A stretch of 64,000 nucleotides of DNA from Kribbella sindirgiensis (GTDB taxonomy: Bacteria > Actinomycetota > Actinomycetes > Propionibacteriales > Kribbellaceae). The translations under genes and the position numbers were made by a program. The stretch is from assembly GCF_004331435.1 (NCBI RefSeq), contig NZ_SJKA01000003.1, positions 1 through 64,000 on the forward strand, given 5' to 3'. The notes beneath the pieces were generated by a model that was given only the letters and a program-made list of their open reading frames with translations, made no database searches and had not been told where the DNA came from. Each line of letters begins with the position of its first letter. Positions within the stretch are counted from its first letter, which is position 1. Below are positions 51,645 to 61,553 of the stretch, piece after piece.

Positions 51645-52496
51645 ATGAGCGTTTCATCCAATGTTGTCGCCGTACACCAGGAAGAGTTCGAGCGCACCGG
51701 GTACACATTGGTGCGGGGGCTGTTCTCCACGGACGAGGCCGAGCGCCTGCGGGACCACTACATGGACGTACGGCGCCGCGGGCCGCAGGCGCACGAGTTC
51801 GCGGGCCACTCGTCGACCGACCGCGACCCGCTCAAGCGGTACCCGCGGCTGGCGCAGATGCACCGGTGGGACGACACGTCGCGGCAGTGGCTGACCGACC
51901 CGCGGATCGATCGGGTGATGACGGCACTGCTCGGCAGGTCGCCGTACGCCGTACAGACGATGCTCTACTTCAAGCCGCCGGGCTCCCGCGGGCAGGCGCT
52001 GCACCAGGACAACTTCTACCTGAAGGCCGATCCGGGGACCTGCATCGCGGCGTGGATGGCGCTCGACCGGGTCGATGAGGCGAACGGATGCCTCGAGGTC
52101 GTCCCGGGGTCGCACCGCTGGCCGATCCTCTGCACCGAGAAGGCCGACACCACGGTCAGCTTCACCGATGTCACGGTCCCGCTCCCATCGGACGGTGGCG
52201 CCGTACCCGTCGAGATGGAGCCGGGTGACGTGCTGTTCTTCCACGGCGCACTGGTCCACGGCAGCAACCCGAACGTCACGACCGACCGGTTCCGGCGGGC
52301 GCTCATCGGCCACTACATCGAGGGCGAGGCGGAGCGGGTCGCGCAGTACTACCACCCGGCGCTGCGGATGGACGGGACCGAACTCACCCTCGAGGTCGCC
52401 GAGGGCGGCGGTGCCTGCGGCGAATGGACCGACACCCCCGACGGCCCGGTCGCCCTCCTCACCGGCACCGAGCGCACCACCCGCAAACACGAGTAG
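51645..52496 (+). CDS. Phytanoyl-CoA dioxygenase (PhyH) family protein
   Basis: The 283-aa Fe(II)/2-oxoglutarate oxygenase has the metal triad: His and Asp in ALHQDNFYLK (about residues 119-128) and the distal His in LFFHGALVHGSN. RRALIGHYIEG has the arginine that holds 2-oxoglutarate. It likely hydroxylates a small molecule; the substrate is unknown. It is divergent from an AraC regulator, and a perfect 22-bp inverted repeat starts 4 bp past its stop. Confidence 0.92.
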   Translation: MSVSSNVVAVHQEEFERTGYTLVRGLFSTDEAERLRDHYMDVRRRGPQAHEFAGHSSTDRDPLKRYPRLAQMHRWDDTSRQWLTDPRIDRVMTALLGRSPYAVQTMLYFKPPGSRGQALHQDNFYLKADPGTCIAAWMALDRVDEANGCLEVVPGSHRWPILCTEKADTTVSFTDVTVPLPSDGGAVPVEMEPGDVLFFHGALVHGSNPNVTTDRFRRALIGHYIEGEAERVAQYYHPALRMDGTELTLEVAEGGGACGEWTDTPDGPVALLTGTERTTRKHE

Positions 52497-53780
<1,284 letters not shown>

Positions 53781-53840
53781 CCCCACCGACAGCCGCCGTC
53801 CCCACCCCGGGGCCGGCGGCTGTCTCGTACCCACGCATCT

Positions 53841-54030
53841 GGTGGGTCAGCCAGCGAAATGCGGGGTTCCCCACCCAGAACGAGGGTCCGGAACCCCGCA
53901 TTTGCCTGGCCCACCCACCAATTTGCCTGGCCCACCCACCAAATTGCCTGGCCCACCCACCAAATTGCCTGGCCCACCCACCAAATTGCCTGGCCCACCC
54001 ACCAAATTGCCTGGCCCACCCAGCAATTGG
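53841..54030. repeat. 21-nt tandem array plus 30-bp inverted repeat (CACCCACCAA family)
   Basis: AAATGCGGGGTTCC (53857-53870) is the exact complement of 53890-53903; outside it, GGTGGGTcaG (53841-) and the first CACCCACC unit extend the symmetry to about 30 bp. After this come units of 21 nt (TTGCCTGGCCCACCCACCAA plus one base): five with CACCCACCAA and a last with CACCCAGCAA. It lies between convergent genes (stops at 53780 and 54046). The same 21-nt period and core occur at 1-170. Confidence 0.85.
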
Positions 54031-54045
54031 GCTGGTGCGGTGTGG

Positions 54046-55152
54046 TTAGGAGTGTTGGCGGCGGTGGGGGGTGGGTGGGGATTGGCCGGTTAGGCGGTCG
54101 TTTTCCGCCTGGCGGTCTTGGCGTTCGCGGCGGCCTGGGGGGAAGGTGATGACGGTGATGATGAGCGCGAACAGGGCGGCGCCGATGATGATCCAGCGGA
54201 AGTTGTGGCTCTTGCCGGAGTCGGCGTTGCTGCTGTCGCCGGTGGTGGCAGGCTTGGGGGTGGCGCTGGCTTTGGGGGGCGTGGAGGCGGCCGCCTTGGC
54301 GGGCACCTGGACCTGGTAGACGCCCGAGTTCGCGCCCTCGCTGCCGACCAGGACGGTCCCGTCGGTGGGGCCGACGGCGACGGTCTCGCCCTGGCCCAGC
54401 GGCGCGGTGCCGCGGGCGATGGCGTTGGGCGTTTCGCTCCAGGCGACCGTCGTCACGTCGGCGTACGTACGCAGCACCACCCGTTGCCCGTCCGGCAGGA
54501 ACGTCCCGTCGGTGATCACCCCGGTCGGCGCCGCGGCGAGCTTGGTGAGGTCGTTCGTCCCCTCGCGAGACGGTGCGGGTGGGGCCGCATAGATCGCGCC
54601 GGTGCCCTTGAGCGCCTTCGTCACGATGTAGAGCTGGCTGGTCCCCGGCTCGATCAGCAGGGTCTCGGCGTCGTGCGCACCGTCGGGGTACTTGAAGTCG
54701 AACCGGTGGTACTTGACGTTCGACTCGTCCTCGAGCGTTTCCGGCTCCGGGATCGTGTAGATCTCGATCTGCTCCCGGTTCTGCCTGTTGTCGCCGATGT
54801 CCGCGATGTAGATCGTGCCGTCGCGGTCCACGCCGAGCGCCTCGACGTCGGTGACCTTCGCGCCGAACCGCAGGACGGCCTTCACCTTGCCGGTAGTGCC
54901 GTCCACGGCGAACACCCGCCCGGTGTCACCGGAGTCGTTCACGGTCCAGTAGATCCCCGAGTGCTTGACGCTCTTCGCCAGCCCCGAGGACTCCTGGATC
55001 CGCTCGTCGCGGATCGTGAACAGCTTCTTCGGCGCCGGTGTCGTCGGCCCCGCGTCCGGGCTCGCCGCGGCCGTCGACGCGGGCAGCGCCACGCCCGCCA
55101 GCGTGAACAGCGTCGCCCCCAGCAGAGCGAGCGCCGTCCGGACGTGTCTCAC
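54046..55152 (-). CDS. Secreted, C-terminally anchored beta-propeller-like protein
   Basis: The 368-aa protein starts with a signal peptide (VRTALALLGATLFTLAGVAL, cleavage near TAAA at about residue 31). The body (about 45-280) has repeated strand motifs such as YIADIGDNRQNREQIEIYT and GAHDAETLLIEPGTSQLYIV, which suggest an NHL- or SdiA-regulated-like propeller. A Ala/Pro/Thr-rich linker leads to one membrane helix (FRWIIIGAALFALIITVITF) and a basic tail. Ligand unknown. GTG start overlaps the upstream stop. Confidence 0.82.
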   Translation of the reverse strand: MRHVRTALALLGATLFTLAGVALPASTAAASPDAGPTTPAPKKLFTIRDERIQESSGLAKSVKHSGIYWTVNDSGDTGRVFAVDGTTGKVKAVLRFGAKVTDVEALGVDRDGTIYIADIGDNRQNREQIEIYTIPEPETLEDESNVKYHRFDFKYPDGAHDAETLLIEPGTSQLYIVTKALKGTGAIYAAPPAPSREGTNDLTKLAAAPTGVITDGTFLPDGQRVVLRTYADVTTVAWSETPNAIARGTAPLGQGETVAVGPTDGTVLVGSEGANSGVYQVQVPAKAAASTPPKASATPKPATTGDSSNADSGKSHNFRWIIIGAALFALIITVITFPPGRRERQDRQAENDRLTGQSPPTPHRRQHS

Positions 55153-56402
55153 GAGACCACCTCGGCGGCCGAGGGCTCCCCGGCCGGCAGGAGGAGTTCG
55201 GCCAGCCGCGGCGTCACCTGCCATTCGGTGACCATCGACCGGTACTCGGCCTGCAGGTCCGCGGTCGGCTTGGCACCGGTCCGCGCAGCGCGGAGCAACA
55301 GATTGCGCGGCGTGTGCTGACTGTCCACGAACTGCACGACCTCCACCCGGTAACCGACCTGTCGGAGCACCGCCGCCCGCAGGGAGTCCGTCAGGACGTC
55401 GGCGAACCGCTCACGAACGATGCCATATCTCGTCATCAGCGCATAAGGCGCCGGTGGTGTGACGCTCTTCAGCTGCTTTTGGATGTCGTGATGACAACAT
55501 GGGGCCGCGAGCACCAGTGAGGCCTCCCAGCCGACGGCCCGCGCGAGCGCGTCGTCGGTCGCGGTGTCGCAGGCGTGCAGCGCCAGCACGACGTCCGGCC
55601 GGACGTCCAGCTCCGCACCCTCGATGGTCGCGTCCAGGAACCGCAGGTGCTCCTGCCAACCGAGCGCCTCGACCACCCGCGTGTTCCGCTTCCGCGCCGC
55701 CGGGTTGTGGTCGATACCGGTCATCCGGACGTCATGTCCGGCCGCGGTGAGCAGGTGGTACGCCGCCAGCGTGAGATACGCGTTCCCGCAGCCGAGATCG
55801 ACCACCTGCAGCGGGCGGCCGGCCGCGATCCGCCCGGCGGACACCGCGTCGTCGAGTGCCGGCGCGAGCAGCTTGCAGAACTCCTCGATCTGCTTGTACT
55901 TCGCCTGCCGGGACGGCTTCACCCGTCCCTGGTGGTCGCTGATCCCGAGCTCGATCAGGAACGGCGCCGCCGGATCGAGCACCCGCCGCTTCACCCGGTC
56001 GTGACCGGTCTCCTGCTCCCGGCTGTCCTCCTGCCGGTGCAGCAGCTCCTTGCCCTTCTTGGTGTACCGCAGCCGCAGCGTCTCGCTCGTCGTCTCGACG
56101 TGCCACGACCCGTACGGCAGGTCGAGGAGCTCGTCGACCGCCTTCTCCAGGTCCGCGCCCGCGACGTTCCGCGTGTGCGCCTGGCGCTCGTCGAACTCGG
56201 TGATCTGCAGGTGCCGCTGCCCCTTCAGATCGACGTACCGCAGCTCCGCCCGGAGGTACGCCGGCGGCTCCAGCCCACGCCGCCTGCCCGAGGCCAGGCC
56301 GCGCACCAAACCGCTCTGGTCGAGCAGGGCAGCACGGATCACCGCCCGCGCGCCGGACTCCTCCGGCAGCGCCGACTCGTCCGACCGCACCTCTGGCTGC
56401 AT
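55149..56402 (-). CDS. Class I SAM methyltransferase (TRM13/METTL25-like)
   Basis: The 417-aa enzyme has an N-terminal RNA-binding-like half and a C-terminal SAM domain with VVDLGCGNAYLTLAAYHLL (about residues 205-223), MTGIDHNPAARKRNT and the motif LVLAAPCCHHDIQKQL. The APCCHH motif links it to the METTL25/TRM13-like group, so an RNA or tRNA substrate is likely. It overlaps the propeller protein gene by GTGA. Confidence 0.86.
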   Translation of the reverse strand: MQPEVRSDESALPEESGARAVIRAALLDQSGLVRGLASGRRRGLEPPAYLRAELRYVDLKGQRHLQITEFDERQAHTRNVAGADLEKAVDELLDLPYGSWHVETTSETLRLRYTKKGKELLHRQEDSREQETGHDRVKRRVLDPAAPFLIELGISDHQGRVKPSRQAKYKQIEEFCKLLAPALDDAVSAGRIAAGRPLQVVDLGCGNAYLTLAAYHLLTAAGHDVRMTGIDHNPAARKRNTRVVEALGWQEHLRFLDATIEGAELDVRPDVVLALHACDTATDDALARAVGWEASLVLAAPCCHHDIQKQLKSVTPPAPYALMTRYGIVRERFADVLTDSLRAAVLRQVGYRVEVVQFVDSQHTPRNLLLRAARTGAKPTADLQAEYRSMVTEWQVTPRLAELLLPAGEPSAAEVVS

Positions 56403-56497
56403 CGCGCCATTGTCCCCGACCCATCGGGTCGATCACAAAAGGGTCTCGCCCACCCACCGTCGCACCCCGTGAACTCACCGCAGTCACCCCGGCCGGC

Positions 56498-56863
56498 TCA
56501 GGGCAGTTGCTGGTCGTCGGCGAGCAACCCCAGCCCTCTGAGGCGGGTGATGATGCCACCTTCCTGGCGACCGAGGGCTTCGATCAGTTCCTCCAGGGTC
56601 GCGCTGTTGTGGTACATCTCGATCAGGGTCTGCTCGTCCTCGGGACTCCACTGGCGGAACGCGTTCGGGTGGGTCTTCCGGGCACGTTTGATCTTGTGGG
56701 TCATCGAGCGCGGGTTCATCGGCTCGAGCGACCGGATCCGGGCCTGCCGGTGGCGGCCGACCTCCTCGCCCTCGCGCCAGAACACCACGGCGCCGTCGTC
56801 GAACGTCATCAGGTCGGCCGGCACGTCGCAGTAGTCGGCGTCCTCGAGCATCACGCGCATCAT
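56498..56863 (-). CDS. Hypothetical protein with Myb/SANT-like helical domain
   Basis: The 121-aa protein has an N-terminal beta-rich part (ADLMTFDDGAVVFWREGEEV) and a C-terminal helical segment WSPEDEQTLIEMYHNSATLE followed by ELIEALGRQEGGIITRLRGL. This resembles small HTH domains that judge sequence or size, but I do not recognise the family. ATG with GGAGAG upstream. Confidence 0.75.
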   Translation of the reverse strand: MMRVMLEDADYCDVPADLMTFDDGAVVFWREGEEVGRHRQARIRSLEPMNPRSMTHKIKRARKTHPNAFRQWSPEDEQTLIEMYHNSATLEELIEALGRQEGGIITRLRGLGLLADDQQLP

Positions 56864-56977
56864 CGCTGGTTCTCTCCATTTCCTCGGTGGATGCGTGGTC
56901 GACAGAGAAGATGCCGCGATCCCGGCGCCGCCGGCGCACCGATTCGCAACCTGTGGACAACCAAACCGCAGAACTTC

Positions 56978-57009
56978 TTTGCAAAATCACTTTGCAAAGA
57001 GTCTTTGCA
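56978..57009 (+). promoter_or_regulatory. Triple TTTGCAAA direct repeat before the ArsR-type gene
   Basis: TTTGCAAA occurs at 56978-56985 and 56991-56998, and TTTGCA at 57004-57009, each start 13 nt after the last. It is AT-rich in a GC-rich background and ends 17 bp before the ATG. It is probably the binding array of the wHTH regulator that follows, overlapping the promoter. Confidence 0.75.
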
Positions 57010-57026
57010 GTCCTACGCTCAGACTC

Positions 57027-57632
57027 ATGAGCGACGAGAACCACAGCGCCGAGAGCCACAGCGCCGAGCCCGCACGGACGGTCCAGCTGGACCGTCACCT
57101 CGTGCGCGCCCTGGCCCACCCGATGCGGAACCGGATCCTGGGCCTCCTCCGCGTCTACGGCCCGCAGACCGCCACGACCCTGGCCGGACGGCTCGGGGTG
57201 AACACCGGCGCGACCAGCTACCACCTCCGCCAACTCGCGGACGCCGGCCTGGTGATCGAGGACGACAGCCGCGGTAACGCCCGCGATCGCTGGTGGAAGT
57301 CGGCACACCAGGGCACCGAGTTCAACGCGGCCGAGCTGCTGGACCAGGAGCCCGAGCTCGCTCTGGGATTCCTGCACGGCGTCGGCCAGACGTACGCCGA
57401 GAACATCTTCGGCTTCATCGACGCGATGCAGACGATGCCCGAGGACTGGCGCGACGCCAGCGTGCTCTCGGACTACTTCTTCCACCTCCGGGCCGACCAG
57501 CTGGACGCGATGATGCGCGAGGTCATGGCGGTCCTGGAGAGGTACAAGACGCCGGACCTGACCGCCCCGCTCCCGGAAGGCGCCGAGCAGGTCACCGTCC
57601 AGATCCAGGCGTTCCCACGCGAGACGCGCTAG
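57027..57632 (+). CDS. ArsR-like winged-helix regulator
   Basis: The 201-aa protein has an ArsR-type wHTH at residues about 22-90 (HLVRALAHPMRNRILGLLRV, TTLAGRLGVNTGATSYHLRQL, GLVIEDDSRG) and a C-terminal helical domain of about 100 residues. No metal-binding cysteine pair is visible, so a small organic ligand is more likely. It is followed 22 bp later by an MFS exporter gene, which it probably controls through the TTTGCAAA array. Confidence 0.9.
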   Translation: MSDENHSAESHSAEPARTVQLDRHLVRALAHPMRNRILGLLRVYGPQTATTLAGRLGVNTGATSYHLRQLADAGLVIEDDSRGNARDRWWKSAHQGTEFNAAELLDQEPELALGFLHGVGQTYAENIFGFIDAMQTMPEDWRDASVLSDYFFHLRADQLDAMMREVMAVLERYKTPDLTAPLPEGAEQVTVQIQAFPRETR

Positions 57633-57654
57633 CGGCACAGGGGGTGGGCGGACT

Positions 57655-58932
57655 ATGAGCGACAAGGGCAATCGGGCGCCGCTGGCGGCGTTCCTGGTGG
57701 CGAACGTGGTGTCGATCTGCGGGACTCGGGTCAGCGCGATCGCGATCCCATGGTTCGTCCTGATCACCACGGGATCGCCCGTGAAGACAGGCCTCGTGGC
57801 ACTGGCCGAGATGGCGCCTCTGGTCGTAGTGAAGGCCGTCGGCGGCCCACTGATCGACAAGGTCGGGGCGCGCCGGATCAGCATCGTGGCCGACACCGCC
57901 AGTACTGCGGTGGTGGCACTGATCCCCCTCCTGCACGAGCTGGGTCTTCTGCACTTCCCGACCCTGCTGGTGCTGGTCGCGATCGCCGGCGCGCTCCGCG
58001 GACCAGGCGATGCCGCCAAGTCGACCCTGATCCCGGACATCGCCCGCGTGGCCAAGGTTCCCCTGGAGCGGGTGACAGGCCTGGAGAGTACGACGGAACG
58101 CCTGGCGGGCTTCTTCGCGTTCGCGCTCGCCGGCGGCCTCATCACCCTGGTCGGAGCAGTCAACGCCCTCTGGATCGACGCAGTGTCGTTCGGCATCTGC
58201 GCCGTACTGATCGCCCGCTGGATTCCCAGGTACGCGACACCGGCATCAAAGCAGGAGCAGGGATACGGCCGCCGACTGCTCGAGGGCTGGACCTTCCTGC
58301 GGACCGACAAGCTGCTGCTGCCGCTGGTGGTCATGATCGCGGTGACCAACCTGCTGGACGCCGCGACCAGTACGGTACTGCTGCCTGTCTGGATCAAGGA
58401 GCACGGCTACGGCCCCGGCCACACCAGTCTGATCCTCACGTCGTTCGGAGTGACCGCGACGCTGTTCGCCTTGCTGGCGTCGGCCATCGGTGACCGCATC
58501 CCCCGCAAGCTCGTCTTCACGGTCGCGTTCCTGATTGCGGGAGCGCCGCGCTTCGTGGCGATGGCCACCGACGCGCCGATCTGGACCCTGATGACGGTGT
58601 ACGCCGTCGGCGGCATCGGAGCCGGCTTCATCAACCCCGTGCTCGGCGCGATCCAGCTCGAACGGATCCCCAGCCACCTGCGCGGACGGGTCAACTCCCT
58701 GTCCAACGCCGTCTGCTGGACCGGCGTACCTCTCGGCGGTCTTGTGGCCGGTGGGGCCGTCGCCGCTATCGGTCTGGCGCCCGCACTGCTCGCAGGTGGC
58801 GCGATCTATCTGATCGCCACCATGTCGCCGGTTCTGATCGGCCGTCACGAGCAGTGGCGAGCTACACCGGGTCCGACGGATCCTCCGGAAACGGCGGCAG
58901 ATCCAGATCGGGTGGCAGTCGGAGTGCCTTAG
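57655..58932 (+). CDS. MFS transporter (drug-efflux type)
   Basis: The 425-aa permease has 12 predicted helices. Near the start is VSICGTRVSAIAIPWFVLITTGSPVKTGLVA, of the MFS_3/enterobactin-exporter type (quoted in two overlapping parts of family motif), then GPLIDKVGARRISIVAD and AALRGPGDAAKSTLIPD. It probably expels a toxic or signalling compound under the ArsR-like regulator just upstream. Its last 71 bp overlap the convergent membrane protein gene. Confidence 0.92.
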   Translation: MSDKGNRAPLAAFLVANVVSICGTRVSAIAIPWFVLITTGSPVKTGLVALAEMAPLVVVKAVGGPLIDKVGARRISIVADTASTAVVALIPLLHELGLLHFPTLLVLVAIAGALRGPGDAAKSTLIPDIARVAKVPLERVTGLESTTERLAGFFAFALAGGLITLVGAVNALWIDAVSFGICAVLIARWIPRYATPASKQEQGYGRRLLEGWTFLRTDKLLLPLVVMIAVTNLLDAATSTVLLPVWIKEHGYGPGHTSLILTSFGVTATLFALLASAIGDRIPRKLVFTVAFLIAGAPRFVAMATDAPIWTLMTVYAVGGIGAGFINPVLGAIQLERIPSHLRGRVNSLSNAVCWTGVPLGGLVAGGAVAAIGLAPALLAGGAIYLIATMSPVLIGRHEQWRATPGPTDPPETAADPDRVAVGVP

Positions 58933-59962
58933 TTTTCGTGGCGTTGTCCAGCTCGCGCCGCATCCGCTCTCGCTCTGCTCGCAGCAGCCCGAGCATCACC
59001 AGGTCCAGCAGCATCCCACCGGCGGCCGCGAACTGCGTAGCGGCGAACTGGAAGACCTGTGTCAGCAGCAACGACACCAGCACCGCCAGCTCGAACAGCC
59101 GGACCGCCCTGGCCCGATTGCGCTTCCGCAACGCCAGGGCGCCGCGCACCGTGAACGTTGCCGACAACAAACTCCCCGCCGTCACGCCGAGCACCGGAAG
59201 GTGGTTGAGTCCGTCCCCCAGCACAGCGGCGATGACGAGCGCGGCGGCGAACTGAACCGCCAGCGCGGCCACGGCAATCGTCGGTGCCTTCGGATGGGTG
59301 GCAAGCCGCTCGAACCCACGCTGCAGCGCCCGCCAGGCCGCGTCCACCGGGGCGGCCAGCTCAACCTCGTCACGCGGACATGCAGCGAGTAGCTCGGCGG
59401 TCTCCCGCCGCCCCTCGATCTGCCGCGGTACGGCGCGCAGCAGCTCCGCCGCCTCGGCACGGCGCCGCCGGGACAGACCGCCCGCGACCCCTTCGACCGT
59501 GTGGTCGATGACGTTCGCCAGCTCCTCCCGCGCATCGATCGGCCGGCGCGTGGCGAGGAACCGGGACCCGAGGACGATCAGCACGAAGACGATGTACACG
59601 ATCGCTGCCGTGGGCTTGTAGAAGTAGTTGTTGTCCGAGGTGACGAACTTCCCCACCTCGTCGATGAACAGCCCGAACCCGATCCCGCCGATCGTCGCCG
59701 CGGCCGGCCGCACCACGGGCCCGACGTACCCGAGCAGCAGCGAGATCGCGATCAGCATCAGCAGCCCGCCGGGCAGCACGTGGGCGATGTGCAGGCCCTT
59801 GCCGCCGATCTGCGGGTACCCGCTCAGGCTGAGGATCAGCCGGGTGATCAGCACCGTCGCGACCCCGGACACCACGAACGTGGTCAGGTGCTCCCCCGAC
59901 CGCACGTTGCGGACCAGCCCGGCCCGCATCAGGTACGACGAACGCTCACCTGGGGTGCTCAT
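58862..59962 (-). CDS. Multi-helix membrane protein of unknown function
   Basis: The 366-aa protein has about eight helices: four in residues 25-135 (GLHIAHVLPGGLLMLIAISL, FGLFIDEVGKFVTSDNNYFY) and four in 235-330, with an Arg/Glu-rich cytosolic segment between. The FGLFIDEVGKF motif is conserved in uncharacterised actinobacterial membrane proteins, to my memory. No catalytic site is evident. 3' overlap of 71 bp with the convergent MFS gene. Confidence 0.78.
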   Translation of the reverse strand: MSTPGERSSYLMRAGLVRNVRSGEHLTTFVVSGVATVLITRLILSLSGYPQIGGKGLHIAHVLPGGLLMLIAISLLLGYVGPVVRPAAATIGGIGFGLFIDEVGKFVTSDNNYFYKPTAAIVYIVFVLIVLGSRFLATRRPIDAREELANVIDHTVEGVAGGLSRRRRAEAAELLRAVPRQIEGRRETAELLAACPRDEVELAAPVDAAWRALQRGFERLATHPKAPTIAVAALAVQFAAALVIAAVLGDGLNHLPVLGVTAGSLLSATFTVRGALALRKRNRARAVRLFELAVLVSLLLTQVFQFAATQFAAAGGMLLDLVMLGLLRAERERMRRELDNATKTKALRLPPDLDLPPFPEDPSDPV

Positions 59963-59979
59963 GCGCCCACACGTTAGCG

Positions 59980-60066
59980 TCAGCGGAGGAAGGCCGCCAC
60001 GACGACGATGGCGACCAGTGCGGCCAGTACGAGCGAGGTCACCAGTCGGCGCGTGCGGGGGTCCAC
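59980..60066 (-). CDS. 28-aa single-helix membrane micropeptide
   Basis: Starting at a GTG 4 bp after the stop of the FAD oxidase gene, the frame encodes MDPRTRRLVTSLVLAALVAI, four more hydrophobic residues and AFLR, then TGA. The charged start, single hydrophobic helix and LR end fit a tail- or signal-anchored micropeptide, with GC-rich third codon positions. No strong ribosome site is seen; translational coupling is possible. Confidence 0.55.
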   Translation of the reverse strand: MDPRTRRLVTSLVLAALVAIVVVAAFLR

Positions 60067-60070
60067 GAGG

Positions 60071-61408
60071 TCAGGGTAGGGGGAAGTTCCCGATCACCGT
60101 GCCACCGGGGTCGACCCGCTGCTTGATCTCCCGCAGCCGGGCCAGGTCCGGCTCGTCATAGCAGTCCCGCAGCGTGTTCCACGCAGACAGACCGGTCGGT
60201 GGCATCCGACCGGCTCGCCACGGCGACAGTGCCTCCTGCAGCGCGCACAGTGCGCTCTCGACGGGCTGCTGCAGCTCCGGCACCGGCACGATCGACACCG
60301 CCAGCACCATGTACCGCGCCTGCGGGTCGGCTGCTGCCACGCCGGGACGACGAGCGTCCGCACCCGCCCTCAGATGCCGGATCTGCACCTGGAAGATCAG
60401 CGACGGCTTGCCGCCGTACTCGAGCAGTGTGTCGATCAGGTCCGGTGTGAGCTCGTCGAAGGTACTGGTGATCAGCGACAGCGCCTGGGGCGGCGCGGGC
60501 ACCGAGTTCATCTCGCCGACGCCGCTGGGCTGCAGTGACTGGGTGGTGTCGGTGACTGCATTACCTGCGGCCCGGATGGTCGAAAGCACTCCCTCCAACG
60601 CTTCCGGCCGGTACGGCGTCATCGCGTCGACCACGCAGTACGACTTCCCCCGTACGTCGTCCGGCAGGTCGGGTGAGTGCGGGTAGTGGATCAGATAAGC
60701 CCACAGCGTCACCTGCTTCGCCGCCTCCTGAGTTGCCTTCGCGTACGCCGTCAGCACCGCCGCAGCCTGCCCTATCGGGAACATCAGCCGCGCACTGGCG
60801 ATGGCGGGCGCCAGGTGCAGATCCACCTCGACTGACGTGACCACACCGAAGTTCCCGCCGCCACCGCGCAACGCCCACATCAGATCGGGGTCGGTGGCGT
60901 CGTCGATCCATCGGCGGGCCCCGGCCCCGTCGACGAGCTCCGCCGCCCGCAGACTCGCCGCACCGCTCCCGTACGGCCGGGTGAACCAGGAGAACCCGCC
61001 ACTGGTGCAGAAGCCGACCACCGAGATGTTCCCTGTCGAGCCGGGCAGTCCGGTCAGCCCAGTGCCGTCCAGTGCGGTCTGCACGCTCCCCCAGCGCACT
61101 CCGGCGCCTACCCGTGCCACACGGGCTTGTGAGTCGACCCAGATATCGTCGAGCGCGTCGGTGCGCACCACGATCGTCCCGTCCAGTGCAGGCGTCGCAC
61201 CGTGACCCCCAGCTTGCGCAGCCACCTTCAGCCCGCAGGCACCGGCGTACGTCACCGTTTGCTCGATGTCGCTCGGTCCGGCTGCCTCCACGACGGCGAG
61301 CGGTCGCTGGTCCACGGACAGGTTCCACCCCCGCCGCACCTGCTCCCAGTCCGCGTCCTCCGGTGTCACGAGCCGTCCAGTCAGCACCCGACGCAGCTCC
61401 TCGAGCAC
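60071..61408 (-). CDS. BBE-type FAD-binding oxidoreductase
   Basis: The 445-aa flavoenzyme has the FAD_binding_4 domain: AAQAGGHGATPALDG with the covalent-FAD histidine (about residue 70), VGFCTSGGFSWFTRPYG with the likely second cysteinyl link, and a C-terminal berberine-bridge segment (LREIKQRVDPGGTVIGNFPL). Such bicovalent enzymes oxidise sugars, alkaloids or polyketides; substrate unknown. It is divergent from a LuxR-type regulator, and a 28-aa micropeptide follows 4 bp past its stop. Confidence 0.92.
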   Translation of the reverse strand: MLEELRRVLTGRLVTPEDADWEQVRRGWNLSVDQRPLAVVEAAGPSDIEQTVTYAGACGLKVAAQAGGHGATPALDGTIVVRTDALDDIWVDSQARVARVGAGVRWGSVQTALDGTGLTGLPGSTGNISVVGFCTSGGFSWFTRPYGSGAASLRAAELVDGAGARRWIDDATDPDLMWALRGGGGNFGVVTSVEVDLHLAPAIASARLMFPIGQAAAVLTAYAKATQEAAKQVTLWAYLIHYPHSPDLPDDVRGKSYCVVDAMTPYRPEALEGVLSTIRAAGNAVTDTTQSLQPSGVGEMNSVPAPPQALSLITSTFDELTPDLIDTLLEYGGKPSLIFQVQIRHLRAGADARRPGVAAADPQARYMVLAVSIVPVPELQQPVESALCALQEALSPWRAGRMPPTGLSAWNTLRDCYDEPDLARLREIKQRVDPGGTVIGNFPLP

Positions 61409-61553
61409 GCCATCACATCCCGCGGTACGCGCCCGCGGTCACCGCGGTGCAGCTCTGTGTCGTCATAGCGACCACGATGACCTGATCGGGCAGACATCGG
61501 TATCCCAGCAATCTGGGGTGCCCGCCAACCCTGTCGCCGCCCACACTGGTGAG

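Noticed and set aside
53841..54030. CRISPR-like array
   Set aside because: The units are contiguous 21-nt repeats with no unique spacers and no cas genes nearby.
53842..54149. Repeat peptides from the tandem array (PPTKLPG- or WPTHQIA-like)
   Set aside because: The 21-nt period gives in-phase repeats in all frames; there is no ribosome site or start context, and the block lies between convergent genes.
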